The notes under the pieces were generated by a model. It did no database searches. It saw only the letters and a program-made list of their open reading frames with translations, and was not told the origin of the DNA. DNA of 64,000 bases from Sipunculus nudus (lineage: Eukaryota > Annelida > Sipuncula > Golfingiida > Sipunculidae), in contig CM049307.1 of NCBI GenBank assembly GCA_026874595.1, positions 95,702,330-95,766,329 of the forward strand, read 5' to 3'. Every line of letters begins with the position of its first letter. The stretch's first letter is position 1. The position numbers and the translations under genes were made by a program. Shown here one piece after another: positions 38,461 to 50,800 of this stretch.

Positions 38461-39235
38461 GACTTCAACATATCAGTTAATCACTCCGAGCATTACATTA
38501 AAAAAAATTATTTTGCAAGTTACAAATGTTAAATGCGCCTTTGCGCCATTGAATTGATTGAAAACGATTAATTGAAATTTTATATCCTAATTTTGAAGAA
38601 ATATAAATATTAAATATTGAACCTCTCTACAGTTTGACTACATAACGCAGAAACATTAGGGAACAGTTTTTTTTTCAGGAACAGGATATCCTCATTTTGA
38701 TTTTTAAAAAATATCTCAAAATGTTCTCTCTATTCCAAACATTTTAACAATATGGGAAGGGGACACCCCCTCCCATACCCTCCCCATATAACTGTAACAA
38801 ACCTTAATGAAACCATGGTTCATAATTGAAAATAATCAAAATTATATTTTCATACACTAAAATATATAACGTATAATATTTATAATAATTATAATAATAT
38901 ATACATACATATACACACTTATATATAACAGTTTTCATAGTACCTATACATGCATATTAGTAATAATAATATATATACATACATATACACACTTATATAT
39001 AACAGTTTTCATAGTACCTATACATGCATATTAGCGGTCCTAACACCCCCCCCCCCCCTTTTCGAATTTCTGGATCCGTCACTGATCCTGGCCCCCTCCC
39101 CTCCCTCAACCCTGGCTACGCCCCTGCCACTAATCCTAACATACTCAACAATGAGTCAGACGAATCAGAGGTTGAGAAAGCGCGTTTTGCAACCAATGAT
39201 TTTTCTTCTTACGCACAATTGTAACTAATTGGTGT
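38461..39235. other. Intergenic DNA with a duplicated AT segment and a hAT-like fragment
   Basis: A 70-bp stretch with ATACATACATATACACACTT and CATAGTACCTATACATGCAT occurs twice in tandem (about 38898-39033). At 39040-39125, in reverse, CAGGGGCGTAGCCAGGGTTG marks the end of a hAT-like MITE. No gene seen. Confidence 0.5.
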
Positions 39236-39672
39236 CATTCCAGCTTGACGCCTCGGGATGGACGACATTCCGAATGGATGACATTCTAAATGACCGACAA
39301 TATAACTTAATACGTAATAAGGAGTTTAAGTGGGGGTAATTGGGGAATTAATACTGTAGATAGGGTTAGGGTAAGGTTTTAATTAGGGTCAGGGTTTAGG
39401 GTAAGGTTTTAGGTTTTTGGTTTATTGTTAGGTTAGGGTAAGGTTTGAGGTTAGGGTTAGATTTAGGTTTTAGATTTGTAGGGTTAGGTTTTAGGGTTAG
39501 TGTTAGGGTAATGTGTCATACTATCACTGAATCAAAAACACCCACTTCAACTCCTTATTACGTATTAAGTTATATTGTCGTCCATTCAGAATGTCGTCCT
39601 TTTCGGAATGTTTCCCATTCGGAATGTCGTCCATCCCGAAGTCGTCAATCTGGAAGTCGTCCAGCTGGAATG
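39236..39672. mobile_element. TIR element with a telomere-like TTAGGG core
   Basis: Long inverted repeats (about 39236-39337 and 39540-39672) match over most of their length, including ACTTAATACGTAATAAGGAG and GGATGGACGACATTCCGAAT in reverse. The right arm has about 30 extra bases. Between them, about 39360-39510, lies a degenerate array of TTAGGG/TTAGGGTAAGG units. No coding sequence. Confidence 0.75.
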
Positions 39673-42600
39673 TAACTCAACCAGTCACCTTAGAGTACAC
39701 TATTTTTTTTCAGCACTGGTGCATATACCGTGTTTACCAATGACTTTTGGATTAACAAACGTCACAGGGTCGATATAGGAACTTTTTATATCAGGAATTA
39801 CCTGCAATGTACAAAGAGTTAGCCAGAAATCACAAATTCTACAGAAAAGGTCGATGAATAGTTGGCTTTAGGTTCTTTTAAACTAACCTGCTCTTTGCCA
39901 CTGGAATACATTCGAGCCCACTTTGTGTCATATCGGTTAATAGAAAATCATGGGCGATGTTTGCGATCAAATGTAATACATAATGAACTCCTGGCCTTTG
40001 CAAGCCCGCGGTTTACACCTCGTGGACGTATCGCAGAGATTATATAAAGTACGAGCTGTTAACGTTGCTTACGACTGGAAATCTCCTTTAAGGGTCAACA
40101 AAAAGCTTTTGTGAGCACTGGAGGAGATACCCGGTCAAAAAACTTAATCGCCGCAAAACTTCAGAATGTTGACAATGGCTTGACGATTCCCGCTCCCCGA
40201 ACAGTCCTAACATAAAGACGATCATGGAAATTTGAGTCATTAATAAGACAAGCGAAAAATAAGGCGCAATAGACGGGAAAGCATTATCAAGTAAAATAGT
40301 TTGCCTACGCATAAAGTAATAACTTTGCCCCATTTTTCCGGACATTTGACCTCATGACCCAGACGATACGTCTCTTTCTGTTGGCAAGTCGGATTTTGTC
40401 AGTTATTTCGGCATGCTGCAAAAAATTACATGAAATAAGGTTCGCATAAACGTAATTTGATATGCCGTTGTGAAATAAATTATTCATAAACGACTTTTGT
40501 TCCTTCTTATTGACGGTTTTATTAATGTCATTTTAGAAAACGCTTTTTCTATGTCTCAAAAAGACCTCGATGTTGAAGCCCGCATAATATAACATCCCGG
40601 TTATTATCATAATTTAAGCATGCACCACCGACATGACAATAAGCGGGCTTGACTGTATAATCATCATCAGTAAAAGTAATTGGAAAACAGAGCAGGGTAT
40701 TCCTACTATTTGAAACATGAAGTAAATATTAATTTGATTAATATAAAATCATGTTTCGATATCGCTTGTTATTACATGTGAAGTGACAGCGGGCTATGTG
40801 ATATCGGCCGTGTTTTTGTGTGTGCATGTGTGTGTCCGGGCCATAGGCCTAAATTCGAAAGTCTTGGATGGACTTCGATGCAGGTTTGTTGAAAGATGGG
40901 CTTTTGGCAAAAGAAAAAGTTTGTTTTGGGACGGATCAGTGCGGATCTTGATCCAGATCCAGCCAAAGTCGTCCTCGTTTGTTTTTATATACACTATCTT
41001 CAAAATATCTGATTCACCAACCAAAAAAATCACTTTTTTTTCTTGCTCTGTGGTCCTTACATGTTTTTTTTTAAACACTAATGTGAACTTACTGAGATCC
41101 CCTGCGGACAGGCAAGGTACCGTTAACGACGTTCATGACTTTTGTAACTGATGTTGTCTCGTCGTCATAGTGACGTAAATGTCATAGTAGGAGGGTTCAG
41201 TGATAATGACGTCATTATAACTCGGCTCATGACCGGGCAAGGCATTATGACAGTCATAATGTGTATTGTTTTGCGGTAGTATTTATCAATATTTTGATTC
41301 AAGTTGTGAGTTGTTGAATATATTGGAAGTGAGCATAATATAATGTAATAACCCATCGTAGCAGTGACGAGCTGTCCTCATCACGTGCTTGCAGAATCGA
41401 GGTCGAGTGCTCAAGGGTGGTTTAGGTACAAGTCTGGAGCGAATTCGATTGTTCCTGTTTACACCAGTTACAGGAAACCTGTCATTGTCTGTTCACGAGA
41501 ATCGGCAATAATTAAACGCGGCTGTTTATTAGGTCTCCCGCCGGGCGGGTTGAGGAATTAATCCTATATAAGTGTTTGTGTAATTTTTTTTGTCGGTATA
41601 AATTTTAAGTCCCCCCCCCCCCCCACAGAGTGCACAACCATTAATGACATTTTTAATGCTCTTCTCCGTAGGGAAGGGAGGTTTTACAGTGATTTATTTG
41701 TATAAATATGTTGGTGAAATGTTTTGTGGGTGGTTATTCTTTGGTCCCCGAATGCTAAACTTTCGATTACATTTTTTTTCTTTTTTTTCTTTCTATATTT
41801 TTTCCCATTCTTATCTCCTTATTTCTGCTACATCAGTCTTATGGCCAATTTTAAAAATATCCTTATTGCAAAATGTTAGTTGTAGGTGACAGATCTGCAC
41901 CTTATATTTATTTTTGACCTTGACATTGTTACCAATGTCGTACACGCAATGGCCGATCCCCCATTATAGCTCAGTCCGTCTGCGCTCGCTTTTCAATTCG
42001 GTTGATTTTTCAAACCAGATCTGTGTCCTTTGATCAAAGCAGTAGTCTAGAAAATAGATATGCAACTGTTCAAGATAATAGAGTTGCACCTTGTATATAT
42101 TTTGGACCATTACCTGCTTACCTCAAGCTACATAACTTATCAGAACTATTACCGATACTGTTCACTTTTGGGGTTGGGGTGGAGGGACCGGGTGAAGTGA
42201 TGGGGGGGGGGGGGGGAAGCAGGAGGAGGCTTCCTTTGTGATCGCTCGGTGATCTAATTATATTAAAATTATATCTAATTGTATCTAATTATTGGGTGAG
42301 ATATCGCAGTCGTATTCTTTCAATGCATAGTTAGAACAAGTAAACATGATGTTAATGTTAACTGCGGCGTCAAGTTATCTTCGGTGGGGGATGACTCATA
42401 GGCGTTGGAAAGTAATCAATTTTAGGACAACATTTTTTATAAACACACACACATACACATATATTATATTTTTTATGTTTTATTGTCTGTGGGACACATT
42501 TCAAATTTATAACAATTAAGTATAAGGTTTTATTAGATAAGCTTTTATGTTTATAGTATGCTATTAGGTTAATTCAAACACAGGTTTAAGATGTATATTT

Positions 42601-42815
42601 CATATTATACACAGAAATGGAACCAAAGACTATAATTATAATTTATAATTTTCTTTTCATTTTCAATATATAAATATTATTTTCTGAATAGCAGGTGGGA
42701 TGATTTAATTGGCCATCCCTTTTAAAAAAATGGGGGAGGGGGAGCGGTGGGGAGGGCTCCCCCTCCCCCCCCCCCCCTGTATTGACGCCCCTGAATGTAG
42801 AACAATCAGTTTCAA
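39673..42815. other. Intergenic stretch with no recognised gene
   Basis: Possible relic of the dispersed repeat also at 5550-5940 (39700-39870). Poly-C occurs at 41611-41624 and poly-G at about 42200-42216. A CATTCAGGGGCGTCAATACA-type MITE end, in reverse, lies at about 42775-42798. No exons or RNA genes were identified. Confidence 0.4.
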
Positions 42816-43128
42816 GTTGGTCATGTTTTGAGCGAAGAAAGAGGAATTTCGAAGACATACGTTTCCGCGACTTTTCTCTGCGGCAGTACTAAGGCTTCCC
42901 TGAAAAGAATTTCAAGGATACGTAAATGTGTAATTCTCAGAATAGGGGTCAATTTCGAGTTCCCAAACAGAGGGAAAAAAGTTGTTGCAAAATTCATTTT
43001 TTCTTCTTTCCTTTTCAAGCGGGATATATGAAAGGTCAAAAACTCCCATCAGCAGCGCACTTTTATCCATACTTGCTTTTTTACCACAATAGAAGAATAG
43101 CAGTCTTTAGTCAGCAAGTCAACTCCGT

Positions 43129-46100
43129 TACAGCAGTTTATTTTTTTTAAATCACAAAATAATGCGGTAAAAAAAGAAGAATGAATGTGTCACGTATGTA
43201 GATTTTACAAAAGTATGGTACACAATCATCATAAACACTAGAGTTTGATATGAAAATTATTCCTGACATTTTTATTAATGCTAAATAATAAGGTGATAGT
43301 GCACACAAATGTTTGACCCATAAAGTGCATTGAAGAGAACTTGCTAAAAGAGACAGGTATACGCTCAATATTACTGATCTCCTACAAATTGTCCATCATT
43401 TGACAATAGTTTGTAACGTTATCTTCTGCAAAGTCTGGAGGAAAACGGTCGAATATAGTTTTTGGCTAAAATGTTGCGCTGACTGGAATGTAACGGAGTT
43501 GATAACGCACTAAATTATTAAGATATTCTTACCTAAACTTTTAACACATTTGAACAAAAAGTAAACAGATAACTATCAAGTTGTATCATGCTAAAATATA
43601 TCGACACAAGTTACCCTGACCGGTAAACAAAAGTTTACCATATAAAGTTTATTTTAAACACATAAAGTCAATTAATGTAAATTACTGCTAAATCGAACAA
43701 CTCAGCTCGGGATTGTTGCGAGAAAGAACTTGCTAAATGCCTACCTACTAGGTATTTGACCATTTCAATATGAATTCAATAAAAACATATTTCTCCTTTA
43801 ATGACAATAAAATACTTGAGAAAGTAAAGAAATGCCAACATTATCTAAATCCAGGAAAATATTGTTACAATTAAGAGCTGTAACGGAGTTGATCAATTTT
43901 CAACAAAAATGATAGTCTTGTTACCTTATAGAGCTGTGCTATATATGCAACTGGCATTAAAAGCTAGTGTCATCTAAACTAATAAAATATTACCATTAAT
44001 TTCACAAATATTTAAAACAATAACGCAAATATTATAGTAAACTGATACCAATTTTTGGATTTACAGTGAATCCTAAGTAAAAAGGGCCTGCTCGACCACT
44101 TAAAAGGTGTACACAGTAATATGTTCCAAAACTTTCTCCTAATTTAATGCAAAAGACTTCATGTTTTATTAAGAAGTCATAATTTCCTTGGATGGTCAAT
44201 GCAATGCTAAAACGTGATGGAGCTGAACACTTTCAGCGGCCTTGTAATCAACCTGAATTCGTGTTACAATAAAAGCTGTCAGGTGTAGAACAGAGAACGG
44301 AATACACAACACACAGTGTTCATATTTGGAATGTTCTCCTTTCGTTTGTGGGCTAAGGGGATATTCTTTCTTATATAAATGCCTAACACTTCATTAGATG
44401 AATCCAACAGAAAATAATAATGTCTATATACCCTCATTCGTTCTTTTCCAGTCTTAGCCATGGTGATTAGCCTGTAAACCCAATGAATTTAAGTTATAAG
44501 CTCATAAACAAACTAGAGGTGCGGACCGGACCGCTTGGACCGATAACACAAAATACCGGACAGCTTATTCCTGGACCGGACCGGTTGGACCGCCGAACTT
44601 AATGTTAAAAGGATTAAGTTAAACAAATGTGTTTCAGGATTTAGTTTCACCAACAATCGTGTTATGAACAAGGGGTAATAAACCATCTCAGAAAGACTCA
44701 TTGGCTACATAAAATATATTTAAAGCAATGACAGCTGCAATAGTACAATTATATACGTGCACATGTATTATTTTATTTTTTTTTTCCATCGTGAGTAACA
44801 GTTAAAGTTCATTTTTTGTTATTAACTTATGATTGAAGTGACATGTTCAGCATTAGATCATTGTCCCTGCTGTGTTGCACAATGCTGATACTTTTGCTTA
44901 GTATAATAAGACCAATTTCTACACGATGAATACATTAATATATTCTTTATATTAAATTATTAACAAAGGATTAATAAGTTTTCTGTATCAGATCGCACAT
45001 AAACCATTACATAACTTATCAGCTGATGTCAATCTGCATCCCTGCCCAGTATAATCTTTGAATCAGCTCGCCCAACCCTGCACATTAGATTAATAAGTTT
45101 TCAATATCAAATCGCACTTAAACCGCTACAAAACTTCATCAGCGTATGTCAGCCCGCATCTATCCCCGCAAAGCAAATTCTTTAAATCAGCTCGCTCCAC
45201 CCTGCACATTTGGCTTATATTCTAATCACTATGCCCCACACAGTAACACAAAATATTTACCACTGAAAAATTTATTAAAAAAGACTGTAATTTTAAATTT
45301 GTCATTAAAAATCAAACCCAGATCCTGCGATTAAAGTATAGATTATTATATTACATTTATAGCACGTTTTGTTGTGTATGATATTTGGTTTTGTTAAATA
45401 TTTGAACAAATATATGTAATAAAAAATATGTAGAACAAACGTTGAATAAAAGGAATTACAATATATTTTAATTTTGATGATATTTTAACAAATGTGCCTA
45501 ACCCCTTGGACCGGTCCACTTTATGGACCGGAACGCTTACAGCTGGACCTGACAAAAACAGGGCGCTTACTTGGTGCATCGAACGGTCCGGTCCGGTCCG
45601 CACTTCTAAAACAAACTTATAAAATATGTCTAATATATAAGTTTTAATGTTTCTATTGCTGTCAAATTTCAAAACTAAAGCATTTTTTAATTACCAAATT
45701 AGTTATTTGTTTTCAAAGAGCAACAGTATTTTCCAGACCAAGATAAACGCATTAAAAGGGATTATACTATATATCAAGTGGTCAGTGAAGCTGCTTCTTA
45801 TCTTCAGTGTGCTTATTTATAAATCCTCTCACCAGAGAATAATTTATTACTGGTTGGACTTTTCATAGAAAAAATGTTTGGTGATTCGTCAACTCCGTTA
45901 CAATAGAATGGCAACGGAGTTGATCGTAACGGAGCTGATTATTTTTTAAATTTTACCTAATCAGCGGACATGATAGACATGAAATCCTTCAAACAAATAT
46001 TTCAATTCTGATAGATTTACGATGCCTCTCTCTGTTCATGGATGTTTATAGGTTTCAACAATTACTTTTTTCACAAATGGCGTAACAGAGTTGATGGGTG

Positions 46101-46277
46101 AATTAAGCTACTTTACTTTTTATACACTTTTTCACTGATAAAAATCAAAACTCCGGATTGAAGCCATGATTCTTCACTTTGAATGCCCTACACTGTAACG
46201 AATGATATGATCAGCCACTCGATTTGTTCCACTGGATGGCTGTAGATGGCATATTGGTGCAGTTGTAACGGAGTTGA
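43129..46277. repeat. Region with eight copies of a GTAACGGAGTTGA-like motif
   Basis: Copies lie at 43129-43141 (-), 43490-43502 (+), 43880-43892 (+), 45889-45901 (-), 45911-45923 (+), 45926-45938 (+, one change), 46082-46094 (+, one change) and 46265-46277 (+). The pair at 45889 and 45911 forms a 13-base hairpin stem. The rest of the region is AT-rich with no protein. It is probably one old element with repeated internal sites, later split by the MITE at 44514. Confidence 0.7.
44514..45608. mobile_element. Non-autonomous hAT-type element with 8-bp target duplication
   Basis: The left end TAGAGGTGCGGACCGGACCG and the right end, in reverse TAGAAGTGCGGACCGGACCG, are terminal inverted repeats. 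AAACAAAC directly flanks both ends (44506-44513 and 45609-45616). An 8-bp duplication is the hallmark of hAT transposases. Subterminal GGACCGG motifs recur at both ends. There is no transposase frame, so it was mobilised in trans. Confidence 0.9.
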
Positions 46278-47695
46278 CGAAAATTTAGGACATGGCTTCG
46301 TTAGTCCAGCGAGTGAAAAATACTGAAGAGCAGCTCATAGAAATTTTGTAGGAAGCACATTAGATCTTGTTTATAGTAAACAAACAAAAATACCCGAATT
46401 ATTAGTGATGGGTACTAAATTTATTTATATTTTCATTGGAACCTCTTATTTAGGACATATATTTTTTTATTACGGTTTCATTTTGGATCTTAAAAATTGG
46501 CCCTAAAATTGTATCTGGACTTACTCTTGCAATATTACCCTCACATGGGGGAATCGAAGTAAATCGTCAAAATCATTCTGATATAATTATAACCATGATT
46601 GTGTGTTAATAATACCCTATGAAGCAGTCGGACCCTATTTTGACCCCTATTTGAAGAATTGCACAAATAACTGATTAATTCATTCATCACTAAGAACTAC
46701 ATACGCGCAGGCTTAAATAGGCCCTTGTAGGTGTAACAAGGCAAAAATTCATTCACCAGGTTATAAATAAAGACACATTGAACAAGGAAGACAATAAATA
46801 ATAAAGTGTGCCTCCCAAACAGTTCTGGCAACAAAAGGTAAACATATCCAAGATCCTTGATAATATAATGCTGCTGCATAAAAAGCATAAGAAAAATGAA
46901 AGAACTTAAAACCCTGGCCAGGAAATGATTCAAATATCGTGTTTATGACAGGGAAACCTTTGTAATCTGAAGCGGAAATATTGATTGATTTTTAATTTTG
47001 ACCAAGAAATTTAGCTAAATATAGTTTTTGTGATTGAAAACGTACAGGACTCATTTTTATACCTTTGCAGCTCATGCATTTGAAACTGTCTCTGAATCAG
47101 AGACAATGACCATCGTGACCTTTACTCACAAAGCCACAAACGCTGGCAGTTGATACATTGTAAAAATTTACCCAAGCCGCTGCGGGCCCGACATGGCTGG
47201 GGTGAACCTTGAGCAGATATGTTTCACCACTGATCAGTGCTTATCACAAATTGTATATGATATCATTAACATAACCGACTGGTAATTTCACAAATGGATC
47301 ATCCTTGGACGTAAATAAAACTAAAATACTTCAGTGCTTGAATCTTATCTTCCAAAAGCAACAAAGGTCTTCACGACTTCTAATACCTTTTTTTTCACAG
47401 CCATGTGGACCATATTGCCAACATGTGAGCGAAGAGTGACGCGTTGTCATGCCCGAGTCAAAATGAGATCGTCCGTCGCCTTAAACAGAGGGGACATTAG
47501 CATAGCGGTAGTGACCTCCGATAGAGATTGACTTTGGAAATCTGTCACTGATAGCAAAACTGGCCCACTGTCATGGCCCGTTTCTGTGGCTTTTCTGGGA
47601 CAAACAGACAAGACATTTTTAGTAGTATATAGATAATGAAACCAGTTACAAAAAACATCTTTACACATCTGTAAATATTCAAACACCCTTAGACT
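46278..47695. other. Intergenic stretch without recognised features
   Basis: AT-rich, no coding exon, RNA gene or transposon protein seen on either strand. It lies downstream of copy C. Confidence 0.5.

Positions 47696-47727
<32 letters not shown>
47696..47727. repeat. (CA)n microsatellite
   Basis: Pure CA run just beyond the polyadenylation signal of copy C. Confidence 0.9.
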
Positions 47728-47729
<2 letters not shown>

Positions 47730-47770
47730 ATCACGTTAATAAAGGCAGAAGTTGCGTGACAATAATTCAT

Positions 47771-47776
47771 TTTATT
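47771..47776 (-). promoter_or_regulatory. Polyadenylation signal of copy C
   Basis: AATAAA on the minus strand, about 77 bases after the TGA of copy C. A (CA)n tract at 47696-47727 lies just beyond. No canonical signal is seen within about 200 bases of the copy B stop codon. Confidence 0.65.
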
Positions 47777-47852
47777 GCACTTAATAAATTTCAAAACGAG
47801 GTAAGGCCTTCAGCGTCTTCCAATACAATGCATTGCCGACCTTGACCTTGGC

Positions 47853-50800
47853 TCAGGGCGCACTCAAGCAGGAGGCGCAACAAAGATGGAGGATACCCTG
47901 ACAAATCCCGGAGGCCGCGTATCCTGCACAGTCGTTGAGTAGACGTCCATTACCGGTATTCAGGTAGAACTTCCCGGATGTAAAGTCTGTACAGGATTCT
48001 ATGAATTTAAAATGAGACAAAACACACCAGTAATTATATGCAAAGCATATTCATGCGTTTATGTCTGTTCTCCATAAATAATCTCACGAGAATCTAATTA
48101 TCACATATATAAACACGTTCTAAGGTGTGTATCTTGTTTAAATTTTAATTCCTCAAGGTGCGAGGTTTATCGGGATATTTTCTGATGAGTTTTCCTCAAC
48201 ACATTTGATAAATCATGCTCAGCCTAGTCAAGTGCACAAACTTTAGCTCCATGAAAAAAATTTTGAGGCACATAGACAAAATAGTAAGAGTTCATAAATC
48301 ATTAACTTTCGGTGTATTATGAGTTCATACAACATAATGGCATGCATGGTGAACAGTTCAATTTTGCTGTACAAAAACATTTTGAAATAAGGAAATATGT
48401 TTAGAATTATTAGTATAAATAGTGCTTTGATAATACCATTAATGTGATTAAATAAGATACATTTAATCGAGCTAACAAACATAAATAAACTTGCAAAATG
48501 ACTAGAACTGTTTTTCCTCATTATTATTTAAATTTTTCATTTCGTGTGGCCGTCAGTGTCATTTTATTATTAGAAGAAGTTCCTATAAGACTGTTTGTGC
48601 TTCTTCATTAACATTTTTCAAGCTTTATTTAGATACATGTATTGTTCCAGCATTTTGAATGCTTATGCTCAGCTACAGTGTACCGTTGTCACGCTCAGAA
48701 CATGCACCGTTTGGACTTTGGCTTTATTAATTAAATACTCATGTCTAGTATTCTCGAGTAACATTCATCGTATATAGCTGTGATAATTTCTAAGGAGGAG
48801 TTTAAAATCCTTTCTTTAAAGCCTAATAGAGAGTTTCGCCCTAAAATAAGTTATTGAAATTGCTTTCTACTCAAAGAACACAGTTTACAGTGACAAGGTA
48901 ATTTCAACTGGTTGTACTGCTGTGTAATTACATGTAAGATTATAACGTTTTGTAAACAATCAGTTACATTTTGGACGGCCAGAATCACTCAAGCTAAGAA
49001 TAACATAATTTAATTCGCTAAAGTATATAGGTCTTAAAGATTCTTCTGAAAACGGAAAGGTTTCAAGTGAGAGTTTTGGTAATCTTGTCGATTAGTGCAC
49101 ACTGGTTTAAATTGTATTAGCAGTCTCATTATGCTGTTTCTGTGCATGGCTTTGTACTGGGATACTCAGTCTTAACAGCGCTACAGGAAACGCTCTTATT
49201 TGTATTTTGGGTTTCCGTGTACATTATTCATTGCCCACTTATACACTAAACAATTAACAACTATTGTTCAATGGTGTACGTGACTTTTTAAAGTCATGGT
49301 AGTCGATAAAAGCACCACAGTGGGAAATCATTATCTCGTCGTGTGTGAAGGTCTGGTTTGGCGTGTATGCGTAACATTAAAGTTGCCTTGATTCCAGCAT
49401 CTAGGTATATCTTTATATTATTGTGTGTGTATGTGCGACTCACTAAAGCTGTTTGGATACTTGATCCCAGCACCGCGACAGGAAGCACAGCAAAATCTTG
49501 CGGCGTCGTGGTCTGTGTAACAGAATTTCGGGAACGCAACCGCTAACTCGTTACAGGAATAGCTCGTCCCGTCGATGAATCTCCTCCTGTACCAGCTTTT
49601 GTCCGTGCAGCCTTCAAACATAAAGAATAAAGACATATGTAAACAAGGAATGTTATAAAAGGGAGTTGCATTGGAAAACCGTCACCTCTCAAAACACCGA
49701 AAGGAGGCATTCAGTTTGAAAAAATAAATATGTATGTGATTACATTTTCTGACTAAGGAGTTGGTACACTGAGGAAATGGTGAAAGAAACAATGAAAGGC
49801 TGGTGCAGGCCTATGGTTCGATTTTTATCTGAATCTTAAAAAAATCGGAAACCATCGGAATATCTGCTTCCTTATATTTTTAAAAATATTTACAAAAATT
49901 TGCTACAAATTATTGATATATAGAATATTAACTGGGCGTGACTAACCCAAAAGAATATGTTTCCAATAGAAACACACTCAAACAAGTAAGTTTTCTTGAC
50001 CTATTAATGGCCTTGATATTATAATTGACCTTAATATTATTATTGAACCACAAGTATTCAAATACAAATATATATAGCATGTACGTGGTTTATGCACAAT
50101 CACAGTTTATAATATTTCAGACTAATTCTATGTATTTGTAAATATGTCTTCGAGACATTTTTGGGGGTGAATTCCACATGGAACTGAAATCCGAGGGATT
50201 AAAGCATTTTCTTACCGTTAGGAACACTGGTATCCAGAGAACGGGCAACACAGTTTTTGGAAGAAGATGAACCTAAAATTAAGAAGATAGAACTGATACA
50301 CATTAAGAAGTTTTCCATCATTAGAATGAGTAGCAGATAAAGAATTATAATATAACAATGAAGGTAAATTGAGACATCGCAAGACAGCTCACGGATGTAA
50401 TGTCTGAAGCGATCACCTAGATGATTTCATCTCTAGACAGCAGAAAAGCAAAACGGCAGTTCACAAAAAGTGCAATCTGTTGCGAATATGATGAACCCCT
50501 GTCTTCTGTGTGAAGGTACCAAGGTACGAGAGTAAAGTTTATTTATTTTCTACAACCAGTAGGTGTTTGGATTGGACACCTTGTTAGATATAGCACGAGC
50601 TACTTGTATATGTTTATGTTGGGAGAAATTTTCATTATTAACATAAAAAAAAATTGCACATTAAAAATAATCCCGACTAAATAATGAATAATCCTTATGT
50701 TAACTCAGATTATCACTCCGTAACATCTACTAAGTCCTTTAAAATTAGCTTTGTGATTTCATGTTATATGCCGGAGCTCCCGATATTGACCATAAGTATT

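Noticed and set aside
39360-39510. True telomere or chromosome end
   Set aside because: The TTAGGG units are degenerate, short and enclosed by inverted repeats, with normal sequence on both sides.
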